This document shows, one piece after another, positions 24,164 to 37,400 of a stretch of 64,000 nt of DNA. Source of the DNA: Leucaena leucocephala (taxonomy: Eukaryota > Streptophyta > Magnoliopsida > Fabales > Fabaceae); contig CM073549.1 of NCBI GenBank assembly GCA_037074615.1, forward strand, positions 3,601,001-3,665,000. Direction: 5' to 3'. The notes under the pieces were generated by a model. The model saw only the letters and a list, made by a program, of their open reading frames with translations, made no database searches and was not told where the DNA came from. The position numbers and the translations under genes are program-made. The number at the start of each line of letters is the position of its first letter. The first letter of the stretch is position 1.

Positions 24164-25454
24164 GCTTCAATGGGAGAAAAACGATGGGTTGTTTTTTTCT
24201 CTGTTACATTTGGATTTCTGAGTGGTGATGTAAATTTGTTGAGAACCGGTGACAGCATGACTTAGAATTTTGTGTAATGATGTTGAATCTATAAATTCGG
24301 TTAAGTTTAATTATCTTCGCATGCTATCCGGAAATTGTCCCTTAACCTTGTTTTAGAAATCTCAATTGAAGAACTCATAAACCGACTTTGAGATACAAGC
24401 ATATATTCATTAATGACTTTTTCAAAAAAAAAAAATGTAATTACAAACTATTTATAGATATATTTTTGATAATTATATTTTAATAAAATAATATTATTTG
24501 CGAAAATATGTTGATTCTGTTTTAATTTTAAAAGTTGATTGTAGTAGACAATAATGTAAAAATATCAAGTTTCACATTCTAATACAAAGCGTGCGTGTGG
24601 ATGAGAAGGCTCTGTTCAGAAGGGACCACATAAACAAAGTGACGTTGACAAGGGCAAATTCTATGTAATTTCTAAGGCTCCTATAAAATCTATAATTTAG
24701 ATGTAAGAATTTCAAATATTTAAGAGCCTGAAAAAGCATAAACTTAAATTAAAATATTCGAATATGTATGATAATATTTGTGCCATATATTACAAAATTT
24801 AAGAAACAAAATAATAAATATGCAAAAGTTTGAAGGTGTGCAAGAAATTAAAGCCTCCTTCACCAATCCAATTTTATAAATTTTTGTTCGCAATCAGTTT
24901 CTGAAGTTATTACAACCACAATATTTGGATTTCAATTCATAAAAATATCTCTCTCTTTCCTTTTCTGTAACCATCAATTAAGGCTAGCTTGCTTCTTTCA
25001 CATGTTGTTTCCAGATTTGAATATTTGACATCTTACGAATTTGTCTACTCTCACGTGAACTTAGAAACATTCTATTCCATTCCACTTCGTTTCTTTGAAT
25101 GAATAACCTATCAAATTTTCCTCTAAAGCAAATATATTAATTACCATCTTTATAATTGTTGGAATGATAATATAAAGTTCTAGGACTTATCACATTAAAT
25201 TCATCTATTTAATTCTGAAAGATATAAAGATGATAATGGAAAACGGAATTTCATTTCAATGACCATGAATCCTCCATATTTCAATTGCAAGAGGAGAATC
25301 TAATGACCACCGTCCAACCTCACACGTGGCTTGCTCACATTGGCTAACACTATTTGCCTTTGGAGGATGAGAGAGTGCCAGATAGGCCCAGAGATGCAGC
25401 ATGGAAATATTGAAACAGCCACTGATAATGAAGATTTAGATAGCAAAGAGATAA
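24164..25454. other. 3' region of LHCB1 copy 2 and distal upstream of the LHCB1 pseudogene
   Basis: Mostly AT-rich. From about 25300 the sequence is recognisably homologous to the copy 2 promoter: G-box CACGTG at 25323-25328, then GGATGAGAGAGTGCCAGATAG. No other gene is seen. Confidence 0.5.
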
Positions 25455-25634
25455 CTAACGCGAAATTATTCTGAGTGGTAAGTGCTTAGTATTGTTTAAA
25501 TGAGGTCTCAAGTTTGAGCCTTAGTGTATGTAAAAAGATTTTATTAGGAGACTCACTTACTATAGCTAGGTACGTAACGCGAATCGGATCCAGTTGAGGT
25601 AAAGTTTCAGTAAATCTGGTAAGTTAAAAAAAAA
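25455..25634 (+). mobile_element. tRNA-derived SINE, in the promoter of the LHCB1 pseudogene
   Basis: A degenerate member of the SINE family seen at 30784-30974: GAGTGGTAAG head, AAGTTTGAGCCTTAG (B-box-like), GGAGACTCACTTAC, CGCGAATCGGATCCAG and a poly-A tail. It is flanked by a 17-bp target-site duplication with one mismatch (AGATAGCAAAGAGATAA at 25438-25454, AGATAGCAAGGAGATAA at 25635-25651). It lies between the G-box block and the GATAAG/TATA block. Confidence 0.85.
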
Positions 25635-25679
25635 AGATAGCAAGGAGATAAGAAAGCCCACCTCTTCATTCGATATAAA
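25635..25679 (+). promoter_or_regulatory. Residual I-box and TATA of the LHCB1 pseudogene
   Basis: GATAAGAAAGCC and TATAAA (25674-25679) correspond to the core promoter of LHCB1 copy 2. They are now about 180 bp further from the G-box because of the SINE. Confidence 0.6.
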
Positions 25680-25766
25680 AGACCCCCCACCTTCTTCAAT
25701 TCTTCCACCGTGTCAATCATCACCACATATTAAAGCCCATACCTCAACAATTCTCTAATCTCAACC

Positions 25767-26168
25767 ATGGCTACCTCTACTATGGCTCTTTCTTCCCCAT
25801 CTTTTGCCGACAAGGCTGTGCCAGTTGCTCCTGCCGCCACTGAGATTGGCCGCATCTCCATGTGGAAGACTGTCCCTAAGCCTATTTCCTCTAGAAGCCT
25901 ATGGTATGGCCCAGACTGTGTCAAATATTTAGGCCCATTCTTTGGTGAGTCTCCATCCTACTTGACTGGTGAGCTCCCTGGTGACTATAGTTGGGATACC
26001 ACTGGGCTCTCTACTGACCCAGAGACCTTCAATAGAAATCGTGAGCTTGAAGTTATCTACTACAGGTGGGCTATGCTTGGAGCTTTGGGATGTGTCTTCC
26101 CTGAGCTCTTGGCTCGCAATGGTGTCAAATTCGATAAGGCCGTGCGGTTCAAGGCAGGATCCCAGAGT
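25767..26168 (+). pseudogene. LHCB1: Truncated LHCB1 pseudogene, copy 3
   Basis: The first 134 codons of LHCB1 are recognisable, then homology stops abruptly at GGATCCCAGA, where copy 2 continues into TCTTCAGCG. Helices 2 and 3 and their ligands are absent, and the open frame ends at 26222 in unrelated sequence. Substitutions hit essential positions: WYGPDC replaces the trimerisation arginine, and EVIYYRWAM replaces the chlorophyll-ligand histidine. The frame itself is otherwise open, so truncation was probably early and followed by relaxed constraint. Confidence 0.93.
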
Positions 26169-27374
26169 ATAAGCATAAAAAAGATTAACACTTTGGATCG
26201 AGGCTCTTTATTGTTCAGTTAGAAGAACAGAGTCAACAGTACTATTTAAAACCAAAATAATTTATTGATAAATAATATCCTAATATTAAAATAATTAAAA
26301 ATATGGATAGAAATAATTAAAAATATATTTAACTATAAATAATAAAATTTATTAATAAATCGAAATTATCAGAGTATAGAATCATAACAAAATAAAAATA
26401 TATGTAAAAATTATTAATCAAACCAATTCAATAACCAGTAAGACATTTAATTTAAGATAATCCGTTTAAAACGCTAATCCTCAAATCATATTTTTCCGTA
26501 GGACTTCAATAGAACGAAATAAGCGTGGACACACAGTCCATTAGGGTAATTAACTAAGCGTAGCATGAGACTACGAAAATAAGTGCAGGTACAAGACCCA
26601 CAAATAATAAGCGCAAAAATAAATTTTACGAATAACCGACTTGAGTACTGTGCTCACGAATAATAATTGAGATAGTGATACACACTAGATTTTAAAGCTT
26701 AAGTTGCATTCACTCAGCTAAAAATGTTAAAAGCAAAGTTGCTTAATCCATTTCCATCCTTTTACAAGTTTTAAAATTCTATTCTACTCCACCCCATATT
26801 TTGAAAAAATCTATATGTCTCGTAAAATTAAATTATTTATTTTATTGATACTCTTCATACTAAAAAAGTGAGTTACAAATTAAAATTGAATATATTGTCA
26901 TTTTTGACTAAAATATTTTTATATAATATGTATTAAAATATATTTACATGATGTAAACAATTAATTTTATAAACTTAAAATATATTCCAAACTTAATATC
27001 ATTCTTAGAATGTTTTGATTATATTTTTGTGGTAGATATTTTGATTTTATAAAGTTAATCAATGCATATAAAATATTAAAAATATAAGGAACCACATTTG
27101 TAGGCCATAAAAGGGACCAAAGCGGATCATAGGAAGTCTACGAGTTTGAATATATATTATTTAACGTTAATTGTTGAAAAATTCTAATTTAAAAAATTTA
27201 TCGTTTAAGAACAGGTGCCACTCATGGGTATAGTTTTTCTTGAGCAACATACTTTTATCAATGGGCAATGGGCAATAATTCAATTATGCAGTTAAGCTAT
27301 TAATATTTTTAGAAAATAAATTTTATAACAAAGATTTTTTTGTAATTTTTTAAAAAGGATAGAGTAGTATTTGC
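26169..27374. other. AT-rich sequence replacing the 3' half of the LHCB1 copy
   Basis: No similarity to LHCB1 and no coding capacity. It may belong to an inserted or rearranged repeat, but I found no second end or target-site duplication. Confidence 0.35.
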
Positions 27375-27905
27375 AGGTATGTTTGAAATAATAAAAATTA
27401 TAGTTTTAAACCAAAAGAAAAAAATATTGTAACTTACTAATTTTAATATTTTCTAAACCAAAAGAAAATAAATAATTTAAAGGTATGATTGAAAAGAATA
27501 AAAATTATAGTTTTAAAAGAGTTTTTGGTTTAAATTTTAATTTAATTTTTTTAAAAATAAATAGTCATATTTGTCCAAAATGGCTTTTGAACTAAATTAT
27601 AGTTTAAAATTAAAGTTTTAGATAAGCTACTGAAATTAGTTTCTAGAACAATAAATTTTTTTACCTAATTATTATTTTATTCTTATTTTTTCTTACACAT
27701 TATCCCTTCTATCCTCTTTTCTCTCCACTCTCTCTCTTCTCTCTTCTTTTTTCTTACTTTTCCACAATTTCTTATCTTTTTTAATAAAATCATACACATT
27801 TATTTATAACCATTTTTTTTATAAACTATTCTCTAATTTTTTTTTTAAATTGTCTAAATTTTATTTTTTTATAAGTATTTTTTTAAACTCTTTTTTAAAC
27901 ATGCG
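27375..27905 (-). mobile_element. AT-rich non-autonomous element, copy 2 of 3 (reverse)
   Basis: Reverse complement of the family at 7190-7692 and 48230-48915: GTATGTTTG end, TATAGTTTTAAA blocks, a pyrimidine-rich centre (CTCTCTCTTCTCTC) matching the purine-rich centre of copy 1, and TTTTTATAAACTATTCTCTAA before the far end. It lies directly upstream of the LSM5 gene. Confidence 0.55.
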
Positions 27906-28689
27906 TAAGGAAATCATAATTATTAAAATTAGGGGGGAAAACAGAAAGGAGTATTTAGGGCACGGGATGGACTTTGAAAGCTCACTCCCTTCCCTCTCAG
28001 CGAAGCTCAGGAGGTAACTTCAACTCGTTCATGGCTTTTTCATTCTTCCTGTTAACATAATTCAATCGTTTCTGTTTTTCTCTTTTGTATTTTTCTTCAT
28101 GCTGCAAAAATTCGATATAATTTCAACTTCGATGTCTTTCCAATCGCGTGAAGTTTTGTTTTCGTTTTTATCGGATGGAGGTGAGAGTAGGAGAATGACG
28201 ATTTCCTTTTCTGAAGTATCAGTGGGACTTATTCCTTGACCCATTATTGGGAATTCATCATTCATAGGGTCGATGGACAAATTTTTTAATTTTCTTCTCC
28301 CCTGTTGTGTTCATTTTCTTCCAGGTCTATATCTTTTACCCTGAATTTCTGAACTTTTCTAGATTTGATTAATCGGTATTTTCATTGTTCATCGTCTGGA
28401 TGGTTTTGACTATGGCTGATTTGAGCAATAAGTCAATCGACTATTGAAGCTCGAAGTCTGAAGTTGAACAATATTATCTTTTTCCCCCCTTCTTGGTTCT
28501 TTTCCCATTGTAATGATGTCTCCTGACTAGTGACCAGCTTGTTGCTCATTGGTGGACTTTGTGCTTCTTTACCATCATCCTATATTAGGCATCATATTTT
28601 CATTGCATTTATATTTTTTATGGTATTGAAAATTAACGCGGAACATGTATGTCTCCATAGATTTTGAGAACATTAACTACTGAGTTTCC

Positions 28690-29881
28690 ATGGCCAACAA
28701 CCCATCACAGCTTCTCCCATCAGGTTTGTGCCCTTCTGATTACATGCTATCTCTAATTCTACTTTGTTCTTTTGCCTCAATAAAGCATTAAACTCTGTTT
28801 ATGGGATATTTATGGTGGAAACAGAGTTGATTGACCGCTGTATCGGGTCAAAACTATGGGTGATAATGAAAGGAGATAAGGAGCTTGTTGGTACACTCAA
28901 GGGCTTTGATGTCTATGTTAACATGGTGCTTGAAGATGTTACTGAATAGTAAGAACTTCACTGAAACACCAAGTCTTTATACATGCTTTTATGTTATTCC
29001 TATTTGATGTTCTGTTACTGGATTGTGTGAATCTGGTTGTCTCCTTATAGAACCTTGAATATATTGTTACCTGTAAGGAAGTTAATAAAAAAGAAACTGA
29101 TGATAGTATTTTCAATTTCAAGCTTTTCCTTGCCCTTATACAGTGAGCCTTTTGCTGTTTAAGTTATTTGAATGTCTGCTCAAAGTTTGTTTGTAACTTA
29201 TGAGGTAACTTTGCTGCATTTCATTAACTGGATGCTATAGTAGTGTCCTTTTAGAGAAACTTCTGATTTACCAAGGGTTATTTTAACTTTACTTTTTCAT
29301 TGGTTTGCTTGTTTGTGCCTGCTTGCGTTTGTGGATTCATGAAGCACATAATAAGCTTTATTTTGGTAATTCATATGACAGTGAGATCACTGCTGAAGGG
29401 AGACGGATAACAAAGCTGGATCAGATTTTACTCAATGGAAACAACATTGCCATTGTAAGTATTAAGCAGTGAAAATGACATTCAAGGACCCATAATGCAT
29501 AAATAATCATATCGACAGTTAAAAGATTTTCAAAATCAAAATCTCTTCTAACGACCATAAAAATAAGTTGCCACTAATGCTTTTAACACTTGCAATTCAT
29601 GCTCCTTTAAAATTAAAACATGGTTTCTTTTCAATGTTATAAGAGCGTTTTGGGTTTGTTAATTTGTGTGATATTTCAAAAGACAAAGCTGTAATTTTAA
29701 GGAGCATGTATTTTGTAGATTATACTTGTAGTATTATGAGGCGTAGGCCCATAAGTTTTATTTTTGGCTCAAGTAATTGTTTTTCATTTTCATAATTTCA
29801 TTGAATTTTGGTTAACAAGGCTTATGCTCTGTGTCATGCTTATTACAGTTGGTTCCTGGTGGTTCCCCTGATCCAGAATGA
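28690..29881 (+). CDS. LSM5: Sm-like protein LSM5
   Basis: Four exons: 28690-28723, 28825-28948, 29382-29454 and 29849-29881, 264 nt, 87 aa, about the usual LSM5 length. LSM5 is one subunit of the cytoplasmic LSM1-7 ring (decapping and 5'-3' mRNA decay) and the nuclear LSM2-8 ring (U6 snRNA). The Sm1 motif (CIGSKLWVIMKGDKELVGTL, then KGFDVYVNMVLEDVTEY) and the Sm2 motif (LDQILLNGNNIAILVPGG) are complete. A 5'-UTR intron is likely, from the GGAG/GTAACT donor near 28014 to the TCCATAG acceptor near 28660. Confidence 0.95.
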
Positions 29882-29889
29882 AGAACACT

Positions 29890-30783
29890 ACATGGTTATT
29901 GTTTCTTAGTTTAACTCATGTTCAAGGCTCATCGTTCCTCTGTTTTAACGAGGATTCTGGAGCCACCTCTATGTTCTGTTTCATCAGTTTAGGTCTGAGA
30001 TGTGATTGTAGTTGTCTTGGAATTCTGTTAATGCCCTTGATATAAATTGTGAGCCACAATGTGCCTCAGAATCTTCCCATTTTACGTGAACTGATTGATC
30101 TAATTTCTTGGATTTGTCTACTTTTAGTCTTGTACGAATGAAAGCTAATTGATCCAAGTAATTGTATTTTTCTGAGATTAGAATGAAAACGAAGTTTTCC
30201 TAGCAAATGTTGACAATTTCCACCATTGCTAATTTATTTAGTTAAATTATTATAGTCTAAATTTTACATGCATATTCTTTAACCACCAATATTTTAATTT
30301 TCGGGAGCATAAAAATTTCATATTGATACTCTGCGCCAAAAAAAAAAAATCATGTCACTAGGGTCGCTAATGTAAATACCTGATTAAATACAAAACTAGT
30401 ATCAGTGGTCTGTGCAAAAAGAAGAAACATTTAACAAAAAAGATTGTATTTAATGTCAATTATGCTCATCTAAAAATTAATAAGATGCTTATTTTTAATT
30501 TAGATAGTTCAATTTTTTTTTCTTTAATAATATTTGAAATTTATAAAAATGATATTTCAACTGAACTCTAAAATAAATATATAAAAGTTTTAGAATTTAA
30601 ACTATTCATAGTAAATTTAAACGGTTTAAATTTTATTTCATGGAGAAACATGGCATGTATGAAGAGAAGATAATGCAAACCAATCAGTAGTGGGAGTGGG
30701 AGAGAGATTGGCAGTAAAGGAAACAAGGGGCGCAATCATACACTAGCGGTATTAATATGCTATAAACAGAAAATATTTTCTAT
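29890..30783. other. Intergenic region downstream of LSM5
   Basis: LSM5 3' UTR, then AT-rich sequence without a recognisable gene. The right edge is the SINE's target-site duplication (30770-30783). Confidence 0.45.
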
Positions 30784-30974
30784 ACCAACGGGGTTGGTAC
30801 GAGTGGTAAGCGACTCGGTATCGCTTAAGCGAGGTATCGAGTTCGAGCCTTGGCGAATGCAGAAAATTCCCGTTGGGAGACTCACCCACCATAGCCAGGT
30901 GCGCGACGCGGGTCGGATCCGGATGTAGTCAGGGCAAAGCTCCGGTGAACCGGGTGGGCAACAAAAAAAAAAAA
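30784..30974 (+). mobile_element. tRNA-derived SINE, best-preserved copy
   Basis: A tRNA-like head (GGGGTTGGTACGAGTGGTAAG ... B box GTTCGAGCC at 30841-30849), a unique body (GGAGACTCACCCACCATAGC, GTGCGCGACGCGGGTCGGAT), the end block CCGGTGAACCGGGTGGGCAA and a poly-A tail. It is flanked by the perfect 14-bp target-site duplication AAAATATTTTCTAT (30770-30783 and 30975-30988). It serves as reference for the copies at 25455, 49544 and 61134. Confidence 0.93.
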
Positions 30975-31429
30975 AAAATATTTTCTATTAATTTCGTTGT
31001 AAGGCTTTACATGTAGGAATTTTATACACTCTACAATGTTGGGAAACAAAAAGAATCGGTAAAAGAATGTCAGAATCTTGCAAGGCGTACGACTTCAAAG
31101 TACATTTTAGTATAGTGGTATTCATCATGACATGATGCATCATCTTTCATTGACCAACCCAAAGGATCACAGCCAAATGCAAAACGAGGGAGGAGGGACC
31201 AGACGAGCACAGTTTCAGCAGCTACATATATATGTCCCAATAATGACGCATTCAATATATACATTCTCAAGCTGACGTGGTCATCAAAGCCAGATATCCT
31301 CAATCAGCTAGATCCTTCTCATTCTTTAGCAATCATCAAGCAATTAAATCTGAGCTTTCATCACTATATGGAAAAATTGGAAACTTCGGCCAGCTCTAGC
31401 TTCACAAGTGAGAATGTAGAGAGATGAGT

Positions 31430-34400
31430 TTAAGCACGTTTTGCTGCGGCCCTTGCTCTAGCTACAGCCTTTAAGTAGAGCTCTTCATATTGAGCGGCTG
31501 AAGAATCCCAGCTAAAGTCTATGTTCATGTCCTTCTGAACAAGCTTCTGCCAGCTATCAGGATTGTTCATGTAGAGGTCAAATGCGCGTTCCAATGCAAC
31601 GTTTAATCCCTGTCACATTTGTCCCGCTAGATCATAACAAAACTGATGACAAATTAAGGTTTCTCAAGTGGGCAATAATGATGGAAGCCCGGGAGAAGGC
31701 AAGGTATGCAAGGAAGGAGTGAAACAGGCCATGTTTGAATTGAGGAGAATCCAAGAGGATAAATTTAATTTAATCTTCACCCCTAATTTTTAGTCCAAAC
31801 CTACCCTTAATGAAAGAACCAGTGGGAAATAGCTTGTCATAATTGATTCCAATATGTAAGATGGTAGACGATATAGGGCAGCTCTAATTATAAGACAAGT
31901 TATTTCACTAACATACCTGCTCATCAGCATTCAAAAATGTAAATCCATTTCGGAACTGGGAAGGTATTGTGTCATCACCAACATCAAAAACACTACAAGA
32001 TACGGAATTTAATTACTTTTCATAAAAGAAGAATCACAATTTCATGTGGCGAAGTCATGTGGAATGTACTAACCTGTCATTTAGACCACCAGTTTTTCTG
32101 GCAATGGGTATAGCACCATATCTCATTGATATCATCTGGAAATAAGAGTATACAGGGTACAGGTTAAAAATAGGAGACTTGGGAAAGGGATACTGGGTAC
32201 AGGCTAAAACAGGAGACTTGGGCAAGGGATGCAGAAGCCAAAGTAGAAGACTTTTATATTGAGACATGCTAACATATGCATTCAGCAAAACATCTTGGTA
32301 ATATGAGGCACATTATCTGTACATACCTTAAGGCTTCAGTTTATAAGTAAGGACATGATATTTAACATCTTTATGGCCTTCGTCTTATTTTGAATACCGA
32401 CATAAAGAACACAGTTTCCACCTCTTTTATTGTGTGGAACCAACACAGAATCACTGAAGGAAAGTAAAATGTTATGAAAGAAATTAAGCCAAAGTCGCAC
32501 ATAAGTCATTTTTGACCCCTCGCTGCTATGCAGTCCAACGTCACTGACCTCATGCCCTGCTGCCCTTGTTTTCTACTGCTAATACTATCATGTTAGTGTT
32601 CGTTATTACTGTTGTTACCTCCATACCGCACCGATTCCTGTTCCATAACTTATCACTAGGAAATAGTACCCTTAGATAAACCCTTGAACCAATTAACCTC
32701 ACTTTCATAGACTCAAGGATCCAAATCAACTCCCACTACCCCCTTTCATCCACATGCTTTCTTTCTGCATCTCTATCTTGCTCTCTTTAACACTTAAGAT
32801 CCTGTTTACCAAATGTGCATGGCTTCCTTTTTTTTCCTTCACATTATCTGCCTCCACGACCATCCCAAATCAGGTTGGATACCTTTCCTTCCTCACTTCA
32901 TGTCAGGAAAGCACAAGAAATGAATTTTGCCACACATGCAGGTTGAATTGCGTTTGATTACAGAATCAGTTAAATTGAGTAAGTGGACGTACAACCCTCT
33001 ATTATCATAAGTTTTCGTTTCATATATATGCAAAAACAATATTTATCATGATAAAGGTTATATCATGAACAGAATGAACCAAAAGTCTGCCTGTCTATAT
33101 ATATATATTCTAGAATGTGAAAATAATGAAGCAAAAACACGGTTTTCTCCAAATTGCAAGAACAATCATTTAGACTTTACCTGTGTTAGTCCACAAGGTT
33201 CAAAGATTGATGGAATGATGAACATGTCAGATGCAGCATAGATGGCATGCGAGAGAGACTCATCATACTTCAATATCAACCGTATCTGATCATGATTCTG
33301 AAATTGGTTGGCAATGCCCTCAAACTCTCTCTAGGGAAGAGAAAAATGTTAATCACTTGACAACAACTAGGAAAATAAATTGGGTTATAATTTTTTTGGA
33401 AAAAAATATATTGACACTAGACAGCAGCAATTAGAAAAAGAAACAAAGATTCAGCTAAGACAAAATTCATCTGCTAAAAAACGAGAATGTTTCACAATAT
33501 AATGAACGTCATAACAGCCACCTTCCAAAACAGAATATTTATTTAACAGGTTGAGCTCAATTCTATTTGAAAAACTAAATTTCATATGATTTTCCCATAG
33601 CAATATGATGGAATGTAATTGAGATTATTATAATGATTTATGATGTGCTTAAAATTGAGTAATTATGGTTATTTATTGGAAATTTAGGATTTAGTCGGTT
33701 AGGCTCGTGGATATCTGATCTTAGTATTAATATTCTACATGCTACTCTTCAGGACCAAGACCTGGTTCTTAAGCTTGGGTTTCTTGAGTCTTAAGCTTTT
33801 GTTACTTGTTATAGAGGAATTAAGGTTAATTTGAATTGCCTATATAATGAAAAAACCTGTCTTACGAATATTGCCCTTTTGTCTTTGAAGTTATAATTGT
33901 AAGTCTACAATTAGAAAGATATATACAATGCCGTGCCCTTGTCTAATCTTCTTTAGCAGTTTTCTATGTTTGTTCTTTCATGTATGAACTAAAACAGGAA
34001 CATGACTATATTAAAAACCATTTTTCCACGACCTTCACCTCATTTTTAAGTTGATATGACTTTTTTTTTTTTTAAGTTTCTTTCATGATATGTTCCGTGA
34101 CCTACCTCTGTGTAAACTGAAATAGAATCCTACTAACTTCAGATAGAAGGGAAGCAACTAAAACCTGAATATGCGGGACGGGACTCGAACCAAGAAGAAG
34201 AAACTGTCCTCTCAGCTCCAATGTTCGATATATTGCATGTCTAATTAGATGGACACCCTTCTGTGGCACCAATCTTGTTATGCAGCCAACCTATAAAATA
34301 AGAAAATTAAGGGGAAAAACCATCCAAGCATCCTAAGTCATTATTCCAGAATGAACAATTCATACAAGATAAGTAAAGTTGTTTGACAATGAACATCATT

Positions 34401-37400
34401 ATAGCATGGGGTAGCACATAACTAAAAATCAGCAATGGCACAGCAAATCAATATCAAAAAGAGATTGCATCGTAAGTCAGAAATTGACAGAAATCAGAAT
34501 AGCATTAATGACTGAGATATTCTAATTGACAGAAAATAGTATTTATTTCCAAAAAGAAACAGATAAACTACGATTGACTGTATCAAACAACATCTCATCT
34601 GAAACTAAAATTAAAAGTTACCAATGGCCTCTGAGCATCCGTAGATGAAAGACCCAGTTTCCTTCTTATGGCTTCCTTATTCTCTGCTTTCCCTTGAAGA
34701 TCATTTGCGTTATACTGGACTTCAAGAAATGTGTCAGTGGCAGGATTCCATGCATCAGTGTCGATACCATTTAGAATACCAATGAACTTCTTGGAATGAA
34801 AATTAAGTGTTGAATGGAGACCCCGTCCTCCCTGCATTGCATAAAGGAATATCATCCAAAAGAACAGCAATAACCAGCCTCATCATCCAAATGAACATCT
34901 TAGAAAAAATGCATGATTCTTTACAAACCATTCAAGCTTAAAAAGTAGAGACGACAATTTATATGCTATAAAGCAGGGACATACTTTAAGTGGTGTTGGC
35001 ATGTCAGAAACTGACACTCCCAAAACGTGTCAAAATTAAATATATATACATATAGAGACATCTTGAACAAAGGTAGCCCCAACAAAATGATAGAATGAGA
35101 CGAGGAAACCATTGAAATGAGGTAACAGTAGTTTTTTCCTGATGCATTTTGTTGTTTATGAATAAATTTTTGGGTTCCTTTATAGTATCTATTTGCTCTT
35201 CTTTGAAGCATTTGTTCACAAGATAAGACCAAGGCCTTCTCTTTTACTACCCACACTTGTCAGAGCTTGTGGTTGCCTCGCTATTTGGTTAACAAAAAAT
35301 TGATAATTTGATAGAGCAAAACTCCATTATATCAACAAATGTGAGTAAAAAACCATACCTCTGCAGTTCGCACCTCTTGGGCATAGGTAGGTGACACTGT
35401 TGTCACAATGTTAGAGAAAACAACTCCACCCTGACAATTGGAATGTAAAGCTGTCATTTATCCTAGCACATGAATGATTCTAGAAAAGTTCTTAATTGTT
35501 GTACCTTTACTGCATTGATTCTATCAGGCGCTGAGTTGTCCTGCATTCGATCTGGTCGGTTTAGATTGTCAGCATCTAGACCACATGATGCCAATTCTGA
35601 AGCAGGTGCAGTGCCTTGATATTCAAAATTGTGGCATGTAAAACAAATTCTGGCTGAATTTAATCCCTTAGGGGCATAAAGATCCCAATATAAAGGAGAC
35701 TAGCAAAAAAATATAAAACTTTGATTATTGAAAATCCAGTGTCATATAAGTAACCAAAAGAAAGAACAAGTTCACTCAAAAAAGATGATAGCACATACAA
35801 CAAAAGCCGTTTGCCAATCATGGCAATGAATAATGTCAGGTTTCTTGCCAGCACGAAGGAGAAACTCAAGAGCAACACGGCTAAAATATGAAAAGCGTTT
35901 GAAATCATCATGCTCCCCATAAATTGTTCCTCTCCAAAAGAACTTATTAGGATGCTGGGGTTCAATGAAATAAACAGGGAGCCCTGAATAAACAGAGTTA
36001 GGTTACAACACAAGATTAAAAAAAAATATATCAATTAAAATGGAAAATTTAATTGCAGACCTTCAATAGTGCCAACCCAGATTTTATTTTTAAATAGTTG
36101 ACCGTCAAAGTATGACTCTATCTCTACATCTAGAGCCTGCAAAAGTAATCAAATTATCATGAATAGTTCAAGACACTTGGATTCTAACAAGTAGACTAAT
36201 TCATTTCTTAATAGAATATCATACCCTTAGTTCACGGATGTGTTCATATTGCATACAATCATATTTGGGAAGAACAATTTCAATTAGGTGTCCTTTCTTC
36301 TGCAAAGCTTTACTGAGACCACAGACAACATCCCCCAAACCACCAACCTGTCACCAAAAAAACCTAACATAAATTATGAGTAAATGTGAAAATAATATCT
36401 TAACTGACAAGTTTAGAATTGAGGAAAACCCTGCAAGTAAGTATGCTAGAGATTATATTTAAACTATTCATAGTCTTTCATTTTACTTGACAAGTTTTTT
36501 ACTAACAGAAAATTCTATTGAGAAAAAAAAAAGAACACAATGAGTTCACCTTAGCTACTGGTGCCATCTCTACTGCAATCTGAATCACATGTAATCCTGA
36601 ACTAAAGAAGAAAAATAAGGTATGCATAAGACAAGGGAAGATGCGTATGGTACAATTTACTATTAAAAAATTAGTACCTTGTTGCAGAAGATGTAAGCCT
36701 AAGAAATGAAGAAATGACCTCCTGTTCACTCTGCTCTTTGCAAGCCATGTAGGTATCCCGAATACCCCTATCTCTCTTCCACACCCTTCCTCTCAATAAC
36801 ATGGCATCATCTGTTGAAATTTTCTTTTCAAGTGACCAACCATCAATTTTAAGCAATAACTGACTCCAAAATTCCAATGGCATATCTTCCACTGGTTCAT
36901 CCAGTGCTCTTCTCTTGCTTTCTTCTTTTAGAGTATTCACTGTGTCTTGAAATTCCATCACTGACTCATGATACAACTGAACATAAGATTGTAGCTCTTC
37001 ATCAGACTTTTGAATATGGTCTTCCAATAGCTTTATCTTTTGTTGCATTAGTTCATTATATTTTTGTAATTTCTCTGATGACAGCTTATAAACATTAGCT
37101 TCTTCAAGGGATTGTTCCAATTTATCAACCTTACTTTGCAAGTCCTGATTTTCTTGCAAAACTATTGTAGCTTGATCAGCTTGTTTTGTTGCCTTATCAA
37201 GCAACAATTGCAAATTTTCAACTTTTTCTGATAAATTCTTGCATTCAACTCTCAGGGTAGATAGTTTTGGATCATCTTCCTGAGAACCTGACAATTTTGC
37301 TTCAAAGTCTTTTACAGCAGATTCCAAAGTTGTGCGTTCCTTTTCCAACATTACTAAACGTTCACCTGTATTCTTGACATCATTAAGCTCTGCTTTCAAT

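Noticed and set aside
30784..30860. A second tRNA gene
   Set aside because: The tRNA-like head lacks a pairing acceptor stem and belongs to a poly-A-tailed SINE with target-site duplications.
31070..31303. 77-codon minus-strand open frame downstream of SS4
   Set aside because: Lies in the SS4 3' region without recognisable motif; probably untranslated or chance.
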